Below, piece after piece: positions 1-9,390 of a DNA stretch of 35,026 nucleotides; position 1 is the first letter of the stretch, and every line of letters begins with the position of its first letter. The translations under genes and the position numbers were made by a program. The DNA comes from JADHLJ01 sp038118725 (GTDB lineage Bacteria > Pseudomonadota > Alphaproteobacteria > Thalassobaculales > Thalassobaculaceae). The DNA lies in assembly GCA_038118725.1 (NCBI GenBank), contig JAYOIK010000058.1, forward strand, positions 1-35,026, read 5' to 3'. Under the pieces are notes generated by a model. It worked only from the letters and a program-made list of their open reading frames with translations. It had not been told where the DNA came from and searched no databases.

Positions 1-303
1 GGCATGTTGATCACATCCCCTTTCGAGATGCCGGGTCGATGTTTCGGTCGTCTGGCCGATGGTCGAAGCGTGCGGTGACGCGCCACGGCGCTCACCGGGA
101 GCGGTACTCTCCCATCCCCGCTCCCAAACCCTGTGAAGCTCCTGAGGACGAATCCTCTTTCGTCCGAACCTGGGGTGCGCCGCGGATCGGCGCACCCTTT
201 TTTCGCGGTCGGATTTGCGCCGATTGGGCGCATCGCGCTATGGCCCCGTCCGCGGCGACTGGCTATGCTGAGGGCAGTGAAATCTTCAACGGAGACCCTG
301 ACC
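1..303. other. Left-edge stretch before ridA-like gene; no complete gene
   Basis: No complete gene is supported here. Frame 1 stays open from the window edge to a TGA at 76-78 and could be the last 25 codons of an upstream plus-strand gene, but I do not recognise the residues. An intrinsic terminator follows at 173-203, which fits a gene ending just before it. Between the terminator and the first start codon lie about 100 bases that must hold the promoter of the RidA-like gene; I see no convincing -35/-10 pair there. A reading frame at 39-524 runs through the terminator and overlaps the RidA gene in another frame, and is treated as spurious. Confidence 0.5.
173..203 (+). terminator. Rho-independent terminator of an off-window gene
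   Basis: A perfect 10-bp GC-rich stem (GGGTGCGCCG at 173-182 with CGGCGCACCC at 188-197) and a 5-base loop is followed directly by six T at 198-203. The T-tract is on the plus strand, so it ends transcription entering from the left edge and isolates the RidA-like gene from it. Confidence 0.85.
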
Positions 304-771
304 ATGGCCGGAACGATCGACACGCGTCTCGCGGAACTTGGCATCGAACTTCCCGAGGCGGCGGCGCCGGCGGCGAATTACATTCCCTATGTCGTCACTG
401 GAAATCTGATCATGGTTTCCGGCCAAATTCCCATGGTCGGCGGCAAGATCGAGGGAGTCGGCAAGGTCGGGCAGGATGTATCGACCGAGGACGCCGCGGG
501 GATCGCGCGCCTCTGCGCCCTTAACCTGATCGCCCAGGCGAAAGCGGCCTGTGGCGGGGATCTCGACAGGATCGCCCGAGTGGTCAAGCTCGGCGGTTTC
601 GTGAACTGCGTCGACGGGTACACCGAACAACCCGAAGTGGTGAACGGCGCGTCAAATCTCATGGTCGAGGTGTTTGGCGATGCCGGTCGTCACTCTCGTT
701 TCGCGGTTGGGACCAACGCGCTGCCGCGGGGCGTCGCCGTCGAGGTCGAAGGGGTCTTCGAACTCAAATAG
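304..771 (+). CDS. RidA family protein (YjgF/YER057c/UK114)
   Basis: A 155-residue protein of the RidA (YjgF/YER057c/UK114) superfamily. Canonical RidA members are cytosolic trimers that hydrolyse reactive enamine/imine intermediates released by PLP enzymes. The ATG at 304 is chosen because GGAG lies about 9 bases upstream and the homologous region begins there; an in-frame earlier start at 133 would run through the terminator at 173-203. The sequence has the family pattern of a mid-chain VSGQIP segment (about residues 38-43), a central helix ending in a V-KLGGFVN segment, and a C-terminal valine-rich strand. The subgroup is longer than canonical RidA (about 130 residues), and I do not see the canonical late arginine context clearly, so deaminase activity is not certain. 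The acyltransferase gene follows closely, which suggests one transcript. Confidence 0.88.
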   Translation: MAGTIDTRLAELGIELPEAAAPAANYIPYVVTGNLIMVSGQIPMVGGKIEGVGKVGQDVSTEDAAGIARLCALNLIAQAKAACGGDLDRIARVVKLGGFVNCVDGYTEQPEVVNGASNLMVEVFGDAGRHSRFAVGTNALPRGVAVEVEGVFELK

Positions 772-803
772 CGTTGCCATGCGGGAATTTTGGACGAAGA
801 CGC

Positions 804-1976
804 ATGCCCGACGGAAGTGAGCAAGCCGAGGCGACGGTTCGGTTGGCGAAGTCGATCAGCGATGTGCCGGCCGAGCACTGGGATGCCTGCGCGGGACCGG
901 GAAATCCGTTCCTGTCGCACGCATTCTTGCTTTCCTTGGAGGAGTCCGAGTCGGTATGCTCACGAACCGGGTGGCTACCGCAACATCTGCTTTACGAGAA
1001 CGAACAGGGCGAATTGCTCGGGGCCGCCCCGCTCTATCTGAAGGGGCATTCCCATGGAGAGTATGTTTTCGATTGGGGATGGGCGGACGCCTATGAACGG
1101 GCCGGCGGGAAATACTATCCCAAACTCCTCTCGGCGGTCCCGTTCACGCCGGTAACCTGCCGCAAGCTGCTCATCCGTCCGGACGCGGACCCGATCCGTA
1201 CCGCCGAGATTCTGGCCGGTGGGCTGATCGGCGTGACGGATCAGCACGCGGTTTCCTCCTTGCACGTCAATTTCCCGCCGGAGGAGGAGTCCGCTCTGCT
1301 GGAGGAGATGGGTTTTCTGCGGCGTCGGGCCCTGCAATACCACTGGGTGAACCGGGGCTATGAGAGCTTCGATGATTTCCTCGGGGACTTGAGCTCCCGC
1401 AAACGCAAATCGATCCGAAAGGAGCGTCGCGAGACCGCCGAGCATGGCGTCGAGATCCATATGCTGACCGGCGACGCCATCGAGCCCCGGCACTGGGACG
1501 CGTTCTATCGCTTCTACATGGATACTTCGGATCGGAAATGGGGATCGGCCTATCTCAACCGGGAGTTTTTCGCGCTTCTCGGAGAACGGTTGGCGGAGCG
1601 GGTGCTGCTGGTCATGGCGGAGTATGAGGGGCACCTGGTGGGCGGCGCGCTGAACCTGATCGGAGAGGACACGCTCTATGGTCGCAATTGGGGCTGCGTG
1701 GCGGATTTCAAGTTCCTGCATTTCGAAGCCTGCTACTACCGGGCCATCGACTTCGCGATCGAGCGTGGCTTGGCCAAGGTGGAGGCGGGTGCCCAGGGCC
1801 AGCACAAGATCCAGCGGGGATACTTGCCGACTTTCACCTACAGTAATCACTATATTCCCGATCCGGGCTTCGCGAGCGCGGTGAAGGATTTTCTCGAACG
1901 GGAAAGCCGCCATATGGCCGAGGAGAAAGACTATCTCTCGGATGGCTCGCCGTTCCGCAAGGGCGGTCCGGTCTGA
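804..1976 (+). CDS. FemAB-like GNAT-fold acyltransferase (DUF482 / PF04339 type)
   Basis: A 390-residue protein that resembles the FemAB-like DUF482 family (PF04339), a double-GNAT-fold group sometimes labelled peptidoglycan biosynthesis protein or GNAT N-acyltransferase. Visible family-type segments include NPFLSHAFL near the N-terminus, the aromatic VFDWGWADAYERAGGKYYPK stretch, the basic RKRKSIRKER stretch in the middle, and GRNWGC followed by EAGAQGQHKIQRG near the C-terminus. The reaction and acyl donor of this family are not established to my knowledge. An in-frame TTG at 774 would add ten residues; the ATG at 804 is preferred because the extra residues look non-conserved and the TTG lies directly after the ridA-like stop with no separate ribosome site. 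It probably shares a transcript with the RidA-like gene. Confidence 0.85.
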   Translation: MPDGSEQAEATVRLAKSISDVPAEHWDACAGPGNPFLSHAFLLSLEESESVCSRTGWLPQHLLYENEQGELLGAAPLYLKGHSHGEYVFDWGWADAYERAGGKYYPKLLSAVPFTPVTCRKLLIRPDADPIRTAEILAGGLIGVTDQHAVSSLHVNFPPEEESALLEEMGFLRRRALQYHWVNRGYESFDDFLGDLSSRKRKSIRKERRETAEHGVEIHMLTGDAIEPRHWDAFYRFYMDTSDRKWGSAYLNREFFALLGERLAERVLLVMAEYEGHLVGGALNLIGEDTLYGRNWGCVADFKFLHFEACYYRAIDFAIERGLAKVEAGAQGQHKIQRGYLPTFTYSNHYIPDPGFASAVKDFLERESRHMAEEKDYLSDGSPFRKGGPV

Positions 1977-2016
1977 TGTTGATTGTGTTATAATTGCAAC
2001 AAATGCAATGCTTTTT

Positions 2017-2033
2017 ATGCTGCGTCGCAGCAT
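2017..2033. promoter_or_regulatory. Perfect 17-bp dyad with CTGC-N3-GCAG core (PhaR-like box)
   Basis: ATGCTGCG-T-CGCAGCAT is a perfect inverted repeat centred on 2025. Its core at 2020-2030 reads CTGC-GTC-GCAG, which matches the CTGC-N3-GCAG site I recall for the polyhydroxybutyrate regulator PhaR. The site lies 9 bases upstream of the proposed -35 of the 61-residue gene. Ten bases of it with flank (TTATGCTGCG at 2015-2024) are identical to the phasin box at 6493-6502. The dyad is seen directly; the regulator is inferred. Confidence 0.6.
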
Positions 2034-2039
2034 TGTCCC

Positions 2040-2068
2040 TTGAAAGCCACCGACTTTGACCATAAATC
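2040..2068 (+). promoter_or_regulatory. Candidate sigma-70 promoter of the 61-residue gene
   Basis: TTGAAA at 2040-2045 is followed after 17 bases by TAAATC at 2063-2068. A start near 2075 would leave a leader of about 70 bases before the ATG at 2144. The -35 lies just downstream of the dyad at 2017-2033, the same arrangement as at the phasin promoter. The -10 match is modest. Confidence 0.45.
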
Positions 2069-2143
2069 AACGTTAACGGCACGCCGCGTCGCGGAAACTC
2101 GCGCGGGTGGAGCTGCGTAAAATCTATTTAGGGGAGATGATGG

Positions 2144-2329
2144 ATGCAGGATGTTTTCTGCCTGACGGCGCTGGAAGCCGCGGAGATGGCTGGTATTGAG
2201 CTGGATGAGATGATGCGGATTGCCGCCGAGGACGCGACGGTGGCCGTCAAGGTCGGCGATGCTTGGCGCGTTGATCCCTCGGCCCTGGCCTCGGCCATGA
2301 ATAACGGCGAGATGCGCCAAGCCGCCTAA
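2144..2329 (+). CDS. 61-residue HTH_17/excisionase-like small protein
   Basis: A complete small gene with its own promoter candidate, a strong ribosome site (GGGGAG at 2131-2136, seven bases before the ATG) and an intrinsic terminator 22 bases after the stop, so it is very probably expressed. The protein has the outline of the HTH_17 (excisionase/MerR-like winged helix, PF12728) fold. LTALEAAEMAGI (residues 7-18) matches the usual LT-EEAAE-LGV helix, and AVKVGDAWRVDPSALASAM (about 34-52) matches the typical AVKVG-RWRIP-SAL wing and last helix. The recognition helix between them is acidic (ELDEMMRIAAEDA) rather than basic, so DNA binding is uncertain. It could instead bind protein or nucleotide. 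It carries a PhaR-like box in front, like the phasin. It is not recognised as any named family member; the fold assignment is inference from pattern. Confidence 0.75.
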   Translation: MQDVFCLTALEAAEMAGIELDEMMRIAAEDATVAVKVGDAWRVDPSALASAMNNGEMRQAA

Positions 2330-2351
2330 CCGGCATCAAATCCAAACGCTG

Positions 2352-2382
2352 AAAGCCCGCTCTCGATGGAGCGGGCTTTTTT
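2352..2382 (+). terminator. Rho-independent terminator of the 61-residue gene
   Basis: An 11-bp perfect stem (AAAGCCCGCTC at 2352-2362 with GAGCGGGCTTT at 2369-2379), a 6-base loop, and six T at 2377-2382. It lies 22 bases after the stop of the small gene. Confidence 0.9.
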
Positions 2383-2455
2383 GCTTCTGGCTGGATGGTC
2401 GATGCTCTCGAAGTCGTTGGTGAGAGTCTCTGCCGACTTGGCCGACGCTTCGCCC

Positions 2456-2595
2456 CCATTTAACGCCCCCATGCGTCGCCCTGGCGAAAGGCAGGGCCTC
2501 TCGGGATGGCCCACGAGACAGAATGTCCGCCAATTGGCGCGCTCTTCACGAGGTCCTGCCTTGCGCCAGGACGACAATGGGGAAGGCCGTTCAAT
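2456..2595. repeat. BIME/REP-like intergenic repeat, copy A (140 bp)
   Basis: First of two nearly identical direct copies. Each holds two imperfect palindromes in head-to-head order, about 26 bp each: one around 2475-2500 (CCTGGCG-AAAG-GCAGG core) and its inverted counterpart at 2550-2575 (CCTGCCTTGCGCCAGG core). Between them is a perfect 12-bp palindrome, CGCCAATTGGCG, at 2528-2539. This layout matches bacterial interspersed mosaic elements built of REP palindromes. No protein-coding signal is seen in the copy. Confidence 0.8.
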
Positions 2596-2632
2596 GCAAA
2601 CCTGAAACCCTGGACGTCTATCCTGGCCGAAG

Positions 2633-2771
2633 CCATTTAACGCCCCCATGCGTCGCCCTGGCGAAAGGCAGGGCCTCTCGGGATGCCCACGAGACAGAAT
2701 GTCCGCTAATTGGCGCGCCCTTCACGAGGTCCTGCCTTGCGCCAGGACGACAATGGGGAAGGCCGTTCAAT
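2633..2771. repeat. BIME/REP-like intergenic repeat, copy B (139 bp)
   Basis: Second copy, in the same orientation, 177 bp from the first. By eye it differs from copy A at only two substitutions (the CCA/CTA in the central palindrome and GCTC/GCCC next to it) and one deleted G. The near identity points to a recent tandem duplication. A 37-bp spacer separates the copies. Confidence 0.8.
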
Positions 2772-2803
2772 ATTGATCCAGGACCTGTACCCGGGTCACC
2801 AGA

Positions 2804-2821
2804 CCCTGGCCTTCGCCAGGG
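2804..2821. repeat. Solo REP-like palindrome next to the clpA end
   Basis: A perfect 7-bp stem (CCCTGGC at 2804-2810 with GCCAGGG at 2815-2821) with loop CTTC. It shares the CCTGGC...GCCAGG core with the two repeat copies just upstream and is probably a degenerate third member. It may also stabilise the 3' end of the clpSA transcript; no T-tract follows on the minus strand, so it is not a classical terminator. Confidence 0.55.
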
Positions 2822-2872
2822 ATTCGATGGAGGCGCTGGAAACCGTCTTTGTTGATAACGGTCGTATACGCG

Positions 2873-5227
<2,355 letters not shown>

Positions 5228-5231
5228 GAGC

Positions 5232-5585
5232 CTACGCCTTTTCGACGGTGCATTGAAGGGGGTGCTGGTGCTGGCGCGCGAAGTCCATCACCTGGGTGAC
5301 CTTGGTTTCCGCGACCTCGTAGGTGAACGTGCCGCACACCCCGACGCCACGCTGGTGGACATGCAACATGATCCGGGTCGCTTCCTCGCGATTCTTCGAG
5401 AAAAATCGTTCCAGGACATGGACCACGAATTCCATCGGCGTGTAGTCGTCATTCAGCATGATGACCTTGTACATTGATGGTTTCTTGGTCTTCGCCTTGG
5501 GTTTGATGACGACGCCCGTATTGCCGCGATTGCCGCCGCCGACATTGCGATCATCGTCGCTCATGGTTGTCTTCGTGCGGCTCAC
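5232..5585 (-). CDS. clpS: ClpS adaptor of the ClpAP protease (N-recognin)
   Basis: A 117-residue ClpS. It binds N-degron residues (Phe, Leu, Tyr, Trp) and delivers the substrates to the ClpA N-domain. A flexible N-terminal extension of about 35 residues precedes the core, which begins at MYKVIMLNDDYTPMEFVV, the signature that builds the hydrophobic N-degron pocket, followed by HVHQRGVGVCG with the conserved histidine. The GTG at 5585 has GAGGA just upstream. An ATG at 5564 would remove seven residues and is also possible. A promoter candidate lies at 5627-5656. It is the first gene of the clpS-clpA unit. Confidence 0.97.
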   Translation of the reverse strand: MSRTKTTMSDDDRNVGGGNRGNTGVVIKPKAKTKKPSMYKVIMLNDDYTPMEFVVHVLERFFSKNREEATRIMLHVHQRGVGVCGTFTYEVAETKVTQVMDFARQHQHPLQCTVEKA

Positions 5586-5626
5586 GCTTGCTTCCTCGTT
5601 TCGACTTTCACGGGTCCGTACCCCAG

Positions 5627-5656
5627 ATCATATGAGACTTTTAGCGGGGTGTTAAA
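5627..5656 (-). promoter_or_regulatory. Candidate promoter of clpS-clpA
   Basis: On the minus strand TTTAAC (5651-5656) is followed after 18 bases by TATGAT (5627-5632). Transcription would begin near 5619, giving a leader of about 34 bases to the GTG start of clpS. The -10 is a good match and the -35 moderate. Confidence 0.5.
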
Positions 5657-5750
5657 GCCCCCATGCCGGATAATCTAACCATGGCGCGGCGACTTGGTGC
5701 CATACCAAAGTTCGGGCCGGGATTTCGGACGGAAACATGGCCTAGAACGC

Positions 5751-5781
5751 GAAAGGCCCGGCCGCGTGAACGGCCGGGCCT
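5751..5781 (-). terminator. Hairpin terminator of the phasin gene
   Basis: A perfect 11-bp GC-rich stem (5754-5764 with 5771-5781) and a 6-base loop. On the minus strand it is followed by TTTC. It lies 20 bases after the phasin stop and separates it from clpS. The T-tract is short, so efficiency is uncertain. Confidence 0.65.
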
Positions 5782-5801
5782 CGTTTCGCGATACGCGCGG
5801 A

Positions 5802-6353
5802 CTAGGCGCGGTGCCCCCCGAAGGCATCGAAAGCCTGGCGAGCATGATTCTGAATGGGCGCCCAGCTTTCATTCGCAGTCTTGAGCGACATCTCGGTCAA
5901 CTTGGCTCCCTCGGCCATGACCATGTCGACGGTTGAGCGCGCCAGTTCGTTGCGCAGGTCGAACGCTTCGTTGATCGACTTGCACGACATTACCGTCTTG
6001 CCGTTCTCGATCGAGCTCTCCATGGATTTGAGCGTGAACGCCGCGACTTCGGCGCCGAGTTGCTCGGTCCCCTTGGAGAATGCCTGGAACGCGGTCGCGT
6101 AGGCGTCGAACGTGGCCAAGCTAAGGGCGGTGACCTTTTCCTGGCCTGGGAAAAGCGTTTTGCCGGCGGTTTCGAGTTGCTCGCGAGCGACCTCGAGGGT
6201 TTTCTCGGTGTCGAGCTTCTCGAATATCTTTTGACCGGCCCGCATGACCTTTTCGCCGGCCTTGAACGCTTGTTCCACGGTCTCCTGGCCAAGGGCGATG
6301 GCGGGATCGATTTGGTCGTTGGGTTGTTTTGAGGTGGATTTCTTGGCGGGCAT
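5802..6353 (-). CDS. Phasin family protein (Phasin_2, PHB granule coat)
   Basis: A 183-residue phasin. Phasins coat polyhydroxybutyrate granules and control their number and size. The start at 6353 is chosen because AGGAG lies seven bases upstream and the reading frame beyond it is AT-rich non-coding DNA containing the promoter; the in-frame ATG at 6536 is spurious. The N-terminus is short and Lys/Ser-rich, the middle is amphipathic helix rich in Ala, Lys and Glu (KAGEKVMRAGQKIFEKLDTE), and the Phasin_2 core near the C-terminus includes FDLRNELARSTVDMVMAE. There is no signal peptide. The promoter is flanked by two PhaR-like boxes (6490-6516 and 6440-6450), which predicts derepression when PHB is made. 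No PHB synthase is in the window. Confidence 0.93.
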   Translation of the reverse strand: MPAKKSTSKQPNDQIDPAIALGQETVEQAFKAGEKVMRAGQKIFEKLDTEKTLEVAREQLETAGKTLFPGQEKVTALSLATFDAYATAFQAFSKGTEQLGAEVAAFTLKSMESSIENGKTVMSCKSINEAFDLRNELARSTVDMVMAEGAKLTEMSLKTANESWAPIQNHARQAFDAFGGHRA

Positions 6354-6439
6354 GCTCTTGCTCCTGTTTGTCCGCGCGGTACCGACGAGTCCTGGGGACC
6401 TCGATCGCCGCATGAAAATTCGATTGCCTTCGCGCCATG

Positions 6440-6450
6440 GTGCGCTGCAG
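6440..6450. promoter_or_regulatory. Second PhaR-like box, downstream of the phasin -10
   Basis: GTGC-GCT-GCAG reads CTGC-AGC-GCAC on the minus strand: the TGC-N3-GCA core with one mismatch to CTGC-N3-GCAG. It falls about +3 to +13 relative to the inferred phasin transcription start, where a bound repressor would block the polymerase. Confidence 0.5.
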
Positions 6451-6459
6451 CATGTCTCT

Positions 6460-6487
6460 AAAATAAGTGGAAAAGCGCCGAGGTCAA
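6460..6487 (-). promoter_or_regulatory. Sigma-70 promoter of the phasin gene
   Basis: On the minus strand TTGACC (6482-6487) is followed after 16 bases by TATTTT (6460-6465). The start would be near 6453, giving a leader of about 100 bases. The promoter is bracketed by TGC-N3-GCA boxes on both sides. Confidence 0.6.
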
Positions 6488-6489
6488 GG

Positions 6490-6516
6490 AAATTATGCTG
6501 CGCTGCACAATAATTT
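6490..6516. promoter_or_regulatory. 27-bp dyad upstream of the phasin promoter (PhaR-like operator)
   Basis: AAATTAT at 6490-6496 and ATAATTT at 6510-6516 form a perfect outer inverted repeat. TGC-GCT-GCA (6499-6507) sits at exactly the same centre, 6503. The core CTGC-GCT-GCAC differs at one base from CTGC-N3-GCAG. It lies 10 bases upstream of the phasin -35. The two-layer co-centred symmetry makes it a strong operator candidate; assignment to PhaR rests on recalled literature and on the gene it controls. Confidence 0.65.
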
Positions 6517-6659
6517 TTATGGCGTGAGGCGCGCAAGGCGTGGATTTTCTGCGTTGATCTAACTATCTTTCTTTACAGAGGGTTATAGACAGAACTTGAT
6601 GCGCAAGCTAACATCGACGCTGTATCTGTCCGAAATAAGGGCCGCCTGGAGAATTTGGT

Positions 6660-7991
6660 GTGATCGTTGGGGCGCCAGGAAAAATCGTGAAAGGTCTGGG
6701 GGCCGCGCGTTCCGGCTTCGCTGGAACGGCGTTGGTTTGTCTGCTCCTGAGCATTTTGGTCTTGGCGTCGCAAATTTCTCCCGCCTCGGCGCGATACGCC
6801 TCGCTGGTCGTGGATGGTCGCACCGGAGCGGAGCTTTACTCGCGGCACGCGGATACCAAGCGATACCCCGCCTCGCTAACCAAGATAATGACGCTCTACA
6901 TGACTTTTGACGCGTTGAAGCGGGGCAAGTGGAAACTGAGCACCAGGCTAAAGGTATCGCGTCGGGCCTCTCGTCAGCCGCAAACCCGGCTTGGGTTGAA
7001 GCCGGGGGAGACTATCTCGGTACGCGATGCGATCCTCGCCTTGATTACTCGGTCCGCGAACGACGTGGCCACGGTGGTCGGCGAGAACCTCGCCGGCACG
7101 GAATTGAATTTCGCGCGTCTGATGACCCGCCGGGCCCGGGATCTGGGCATGAAGAGCACGACCTTCAGGAACGCCTCGGGGCTTCCGAACCACGGTCAAC
7201 TCAGCACCGCGCGCGACATGGTTAAGCTGGCGGTGGCCATCCGCCACGATTTCCCTCGATATTATCCCTATTTCCGCACCAAGCAGTTTCGCTACAAGGG
7301 ACGTGTGTTCAAGAACCACAACACACTCTTGGGCCGCTATGTCGGGACTGAAGGAATCAAGACCGGCTATACCAACGCGTCGGGGTACAATCTCGTCGCC
7401 TCGGTGCGCCGCGAGGGCAAGCACCTGATCGGCGTTGTTTTCGGCGGCAAGACCGGTGCTCGCAGGGATCGTCACATGATCCGTCTTTTGGACCGGGGCT
7501 TTGACAAGATGACCCGGATCGCCGAGATGCCGAAGCCGCCCTTGCCGAAACCACGCCCGACACCTGGCGCGCTGCTTCTGGCCGAGGCGCCGGCGTCGAA
7601 TCCCGAGAGCGACGTGGAAGATGCGTCTGGTCAAGTTGTTGCGGAGGCGCCGACCGCGATCCCGACGGAGTTCTTCGAGCGTGATGAAATCGCTTCGGTG
7701 GAACCGCCTGTTCTAACGCATTGGGGTATTCAGGTCGGGGCTTATTCGAATGACGAGCCCGCGAAGGCAATCATCTCGACGGCGCGCGATCATTTGGGGC
7801 CGGCGCTGCGTCATGGCCGTGAAAGGGTGGAGCGAGTCCACCGCCGTCACGGCACGATCTACCGCGCCCGGATCATGGGGTTGCGGGAGGTGGAGGCGCG
7901 CGACGCCTGCGCGATTCTCGTGACCAAGCATCTGCCCTGCGTTCCCGTGCCCGGGGACGTCGACGTCGCCTCGGCGCCGATCGAGGACTGA
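6660..7991 (+). CDS. D-alanyl-D-alanine carboxypeptidase (S11/PBP5-type) with SPOR domain
   Basis: A 443-residue low-molecular-weight penicillin-binding protein that trims the terminal D-Ala from peptidoglycan pentapeptides in the periplasm. A signal peptide spans residues 11-45 (hydrophobic LVCLLLSILVLAS, cleavage after PASA). The catalytic motifs are SLTK (72-75), SAN (132-134) and KTG (234-236). A linker rich in Pro and Ala leads to a C-terminal SPOR domain starting near GIQVGAYSN (about 355), which would target denuded septal glycan. There is no obvious C-terminal amphipathic anchor as in E. coli PBP5. Two GTG starts are possible: 6660 (GGAG upstream) and 6687 (AGGA six bases upstream), the latter giving a more typical short signal-peptide n-region. 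It is divergent from the phasin. Confidence 0.93.
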   Translation: MIVGAPGKIVKGLGAARSGFAGTALVCLLLSILVLASQISPASARYASLVVDGRTGAELYSRHADTKRYPASLTKIMTLYMTFDALKRGKWKLSTRLKVSRRASRQPQTRLGLKPGETISVRDAILALITRSANDVATVVGENLAGTELNFARLMTRRARDLGMKSTTFRNASGLPNHGQLSTARDMVKLAVAIRHDFPRYYPYFRTKQFRYKGRVFKNHNTLLGRYVGTEGIKTGYTNASGYNLVASVRREGKHLIGVVFGGKTGARRDRHMIRLLDRGFDKMTRIAEMPKPPLPKPRPTPGALLLAEAPASNPESDVEDASGQVVAEAPTAIPTEFFERDEIASVEPPVLTHWGIQVGAYSNDEPAKAIISTARDHLGPALRHGRERVERVHRRHGTIYRARIMGLREVEARDACAILVTKHLPCVPVPGDVDVASAPIED

Positions 7992-8004
7992 ACCTCTCTT
8001 CGGG

Positions 8005-9390
8005 TTAGATAGCCGGCGGTTCCAGGCCGATGGCGCGTAATGCCTCGGCGAGATCATCCTTCAGAGCGGCGAGACCCGCCTCGGTATCGGATTCACAACG
8101 TGCCACCAGCACATCCTGCGTGTTCGAGGCTCGCACTAGCCACCAACCGTTCGCGCTCTTGACGCGTACGCCGTCGACGGTCGAGACCTCGATGCCCGGG
8201 CGATCGGTCAGCCAGTTCCTTACGTCCTCGACAGCCGAAAACTTGCGTTCCTCGGAGCAGGAAAACCGCAGTTCCGGGGTGTTCGCCATCTCCGGAAGCC
8301 GGTCGCGGATCGCCGATAACGGCTCGGTCCTGGCGGCGAGGAGTTCGATGAGGCGAAGCGCGGCGTAGAGCGCGTCGTCGAAGCCATAATAGCGGTCCTT
8401 GAAGAAGATATGTCCGCTCATCTCGCCGGCCAGGGGCGCGCCGGTTTCCGCCATCCGGGTCTTTATCAGGGAATGGCCGGTGCGCCACATCTCGGGCTTG
8501 CCGCCGAGCTCCGCGACCCGGTCGAACAAGATCTGGCTGGCCTTGACGTCGGCGATGATGGTCGCGCCGGGTTGTTCGGCGAGAACGTCCTCGGCCCAGA
8601 TCGCGATCAGCTGGTCACCCCATAGAATGCGTCCCTTGTCATCGACAACGCCGATCCGGTCCCCGTCTCCATCGAAGGCGATGCCGAGATCCGCGCCGGT
8701 CTCGGCGACGGTTTTGATCAGGGTTTCCAGGTTCTCCAGCACCGTGGGGTCGGGATGGTGGTTTGGAAAATCGCCATCGACCTCGGGAAACAGGACATGG
8801 TGGGTGCCGGGAAGCCTGGCGCAAAGCGCCTCTGTCGCCGGTCCCGCCGCGCCGTTGCCGCAGTCCCAAACCACCGATAGGGGACGTCCGTCCCGGTGAT
8901 CCCTCAGCAGCCGCGTCACGTAGGCCTCGGCGATATCCGCGTCGACCAGCGAGCCTTGTCCGCGCGCGAAACCGCCTCCGGCCGCCAGTGGTCCCAACGC
9001 TTGAATATCGGCGCCGAAGAACGGGCCGGTGCCGAGCATCATTTTGAAGCCGTTGTAGTTCGGCGGATTGTGGGAGCCGGTAACCATGACACCGCCGCCG
9101 GCGCCGAGGTGATGAACCGCGAAATAGAGGCCCGGCGTCGCGCAGCCGCCGACCCGGTGCACCGTTAGACCCGTGGACGCCAGACCCTCGGCCAGCGCTT
9201 GCTCCATCGCTGGAGAACTGTGCCGACCGTCGCGTCCGGTGGCGACACTGGTCCCGCCATTCTCGATGATCCGGGTGCCGAAGGCCCGGCCAAGCGCCCG
9301 TGCGTCCGCTTCGAAAAGGGTTTCGCCCACAACGCCTCGGATGTCGTATTCACGCAAGAGGGTGCCGTGAAACTCGTGATTGTCGCTCAT
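8005..9390 (-). CDS. Phosphomannomutase/phosphoglucomutase (alpha-D-phosphohexomutase)
   Basis: A 461-residue enzyme of the AlgC/ManB type that interconverts hexose 6-phosphates and 1-phosphates in the cytosol, supplying glucose-1-P or mannose-1-P for sugar nucleotides. The phosphoserine loop is TGSHNP with Ser106, the metal loop DGDGDR is at 240-245, the sugar-specificity loop GEMSGH at 322-327, and the C-terminal phosphate-binding loop is RASNTQ near residue 430. All four domains are present at full length. The GEMSGH loop fits dual glucose/mannose specificity. Its start overlaps the ugd stop by four bases (ATGA), so it is translationally coupled, and it is the last gene of the galU-ugd unit. 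Confidence 0.95.
   Translation of the reverse strand: MSDNHEFHGTLLREYDIRGVVGETLFEADARALGRAFGTRIIENGGTSVATGRDGRHSSPAMEQALAEGLASTGLTVHRVGGCATPGLYFAVHHLGAGGGVMVTGSHNPPNYNGFKMMLGTGPFFGADIQALGPLAAGGGFARGQGSLVDADIAEAYVTRLLRDHRDGRPLSVVWDCGNGAAGPATEALCARLPGTHHVLFPEVDGDFPNHHPDPTVLENLETLIKTVAETGADLGIAFDGDGDRIGVVDDKGRILWGDQLIAIWAEDVLAEQPGATIIADVKASQILFDRVAELGGKPEMWRTGHSLIKTRMAETGAPLAGEMSGHIFFKDRYYGFDDALYAALRLIELLAARTEPLSAIRDRLPEMANTPELRFSCSEERKFSAVEDVRNWLTDRPGIEVSTVDGVRVKSANGWWLVRASNTQDVLVARCESDTEAGLAALKDDLAEALRAIGLEPPAI

Noticed and set aside
975..2063. 362-codon minus-strand frame
   Set aside because: Antisense to the FemAB-like gene and running across the small-gene promoter; no family resemblance.
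2456..2771. CRISPR array or short plus-strand coding frames in the duplicated repeat
   Set aside because: There are only two long copies (about 140 bp) with internal palindromes, no regular short repeats or spacers, and the frames have no ribosome sites.
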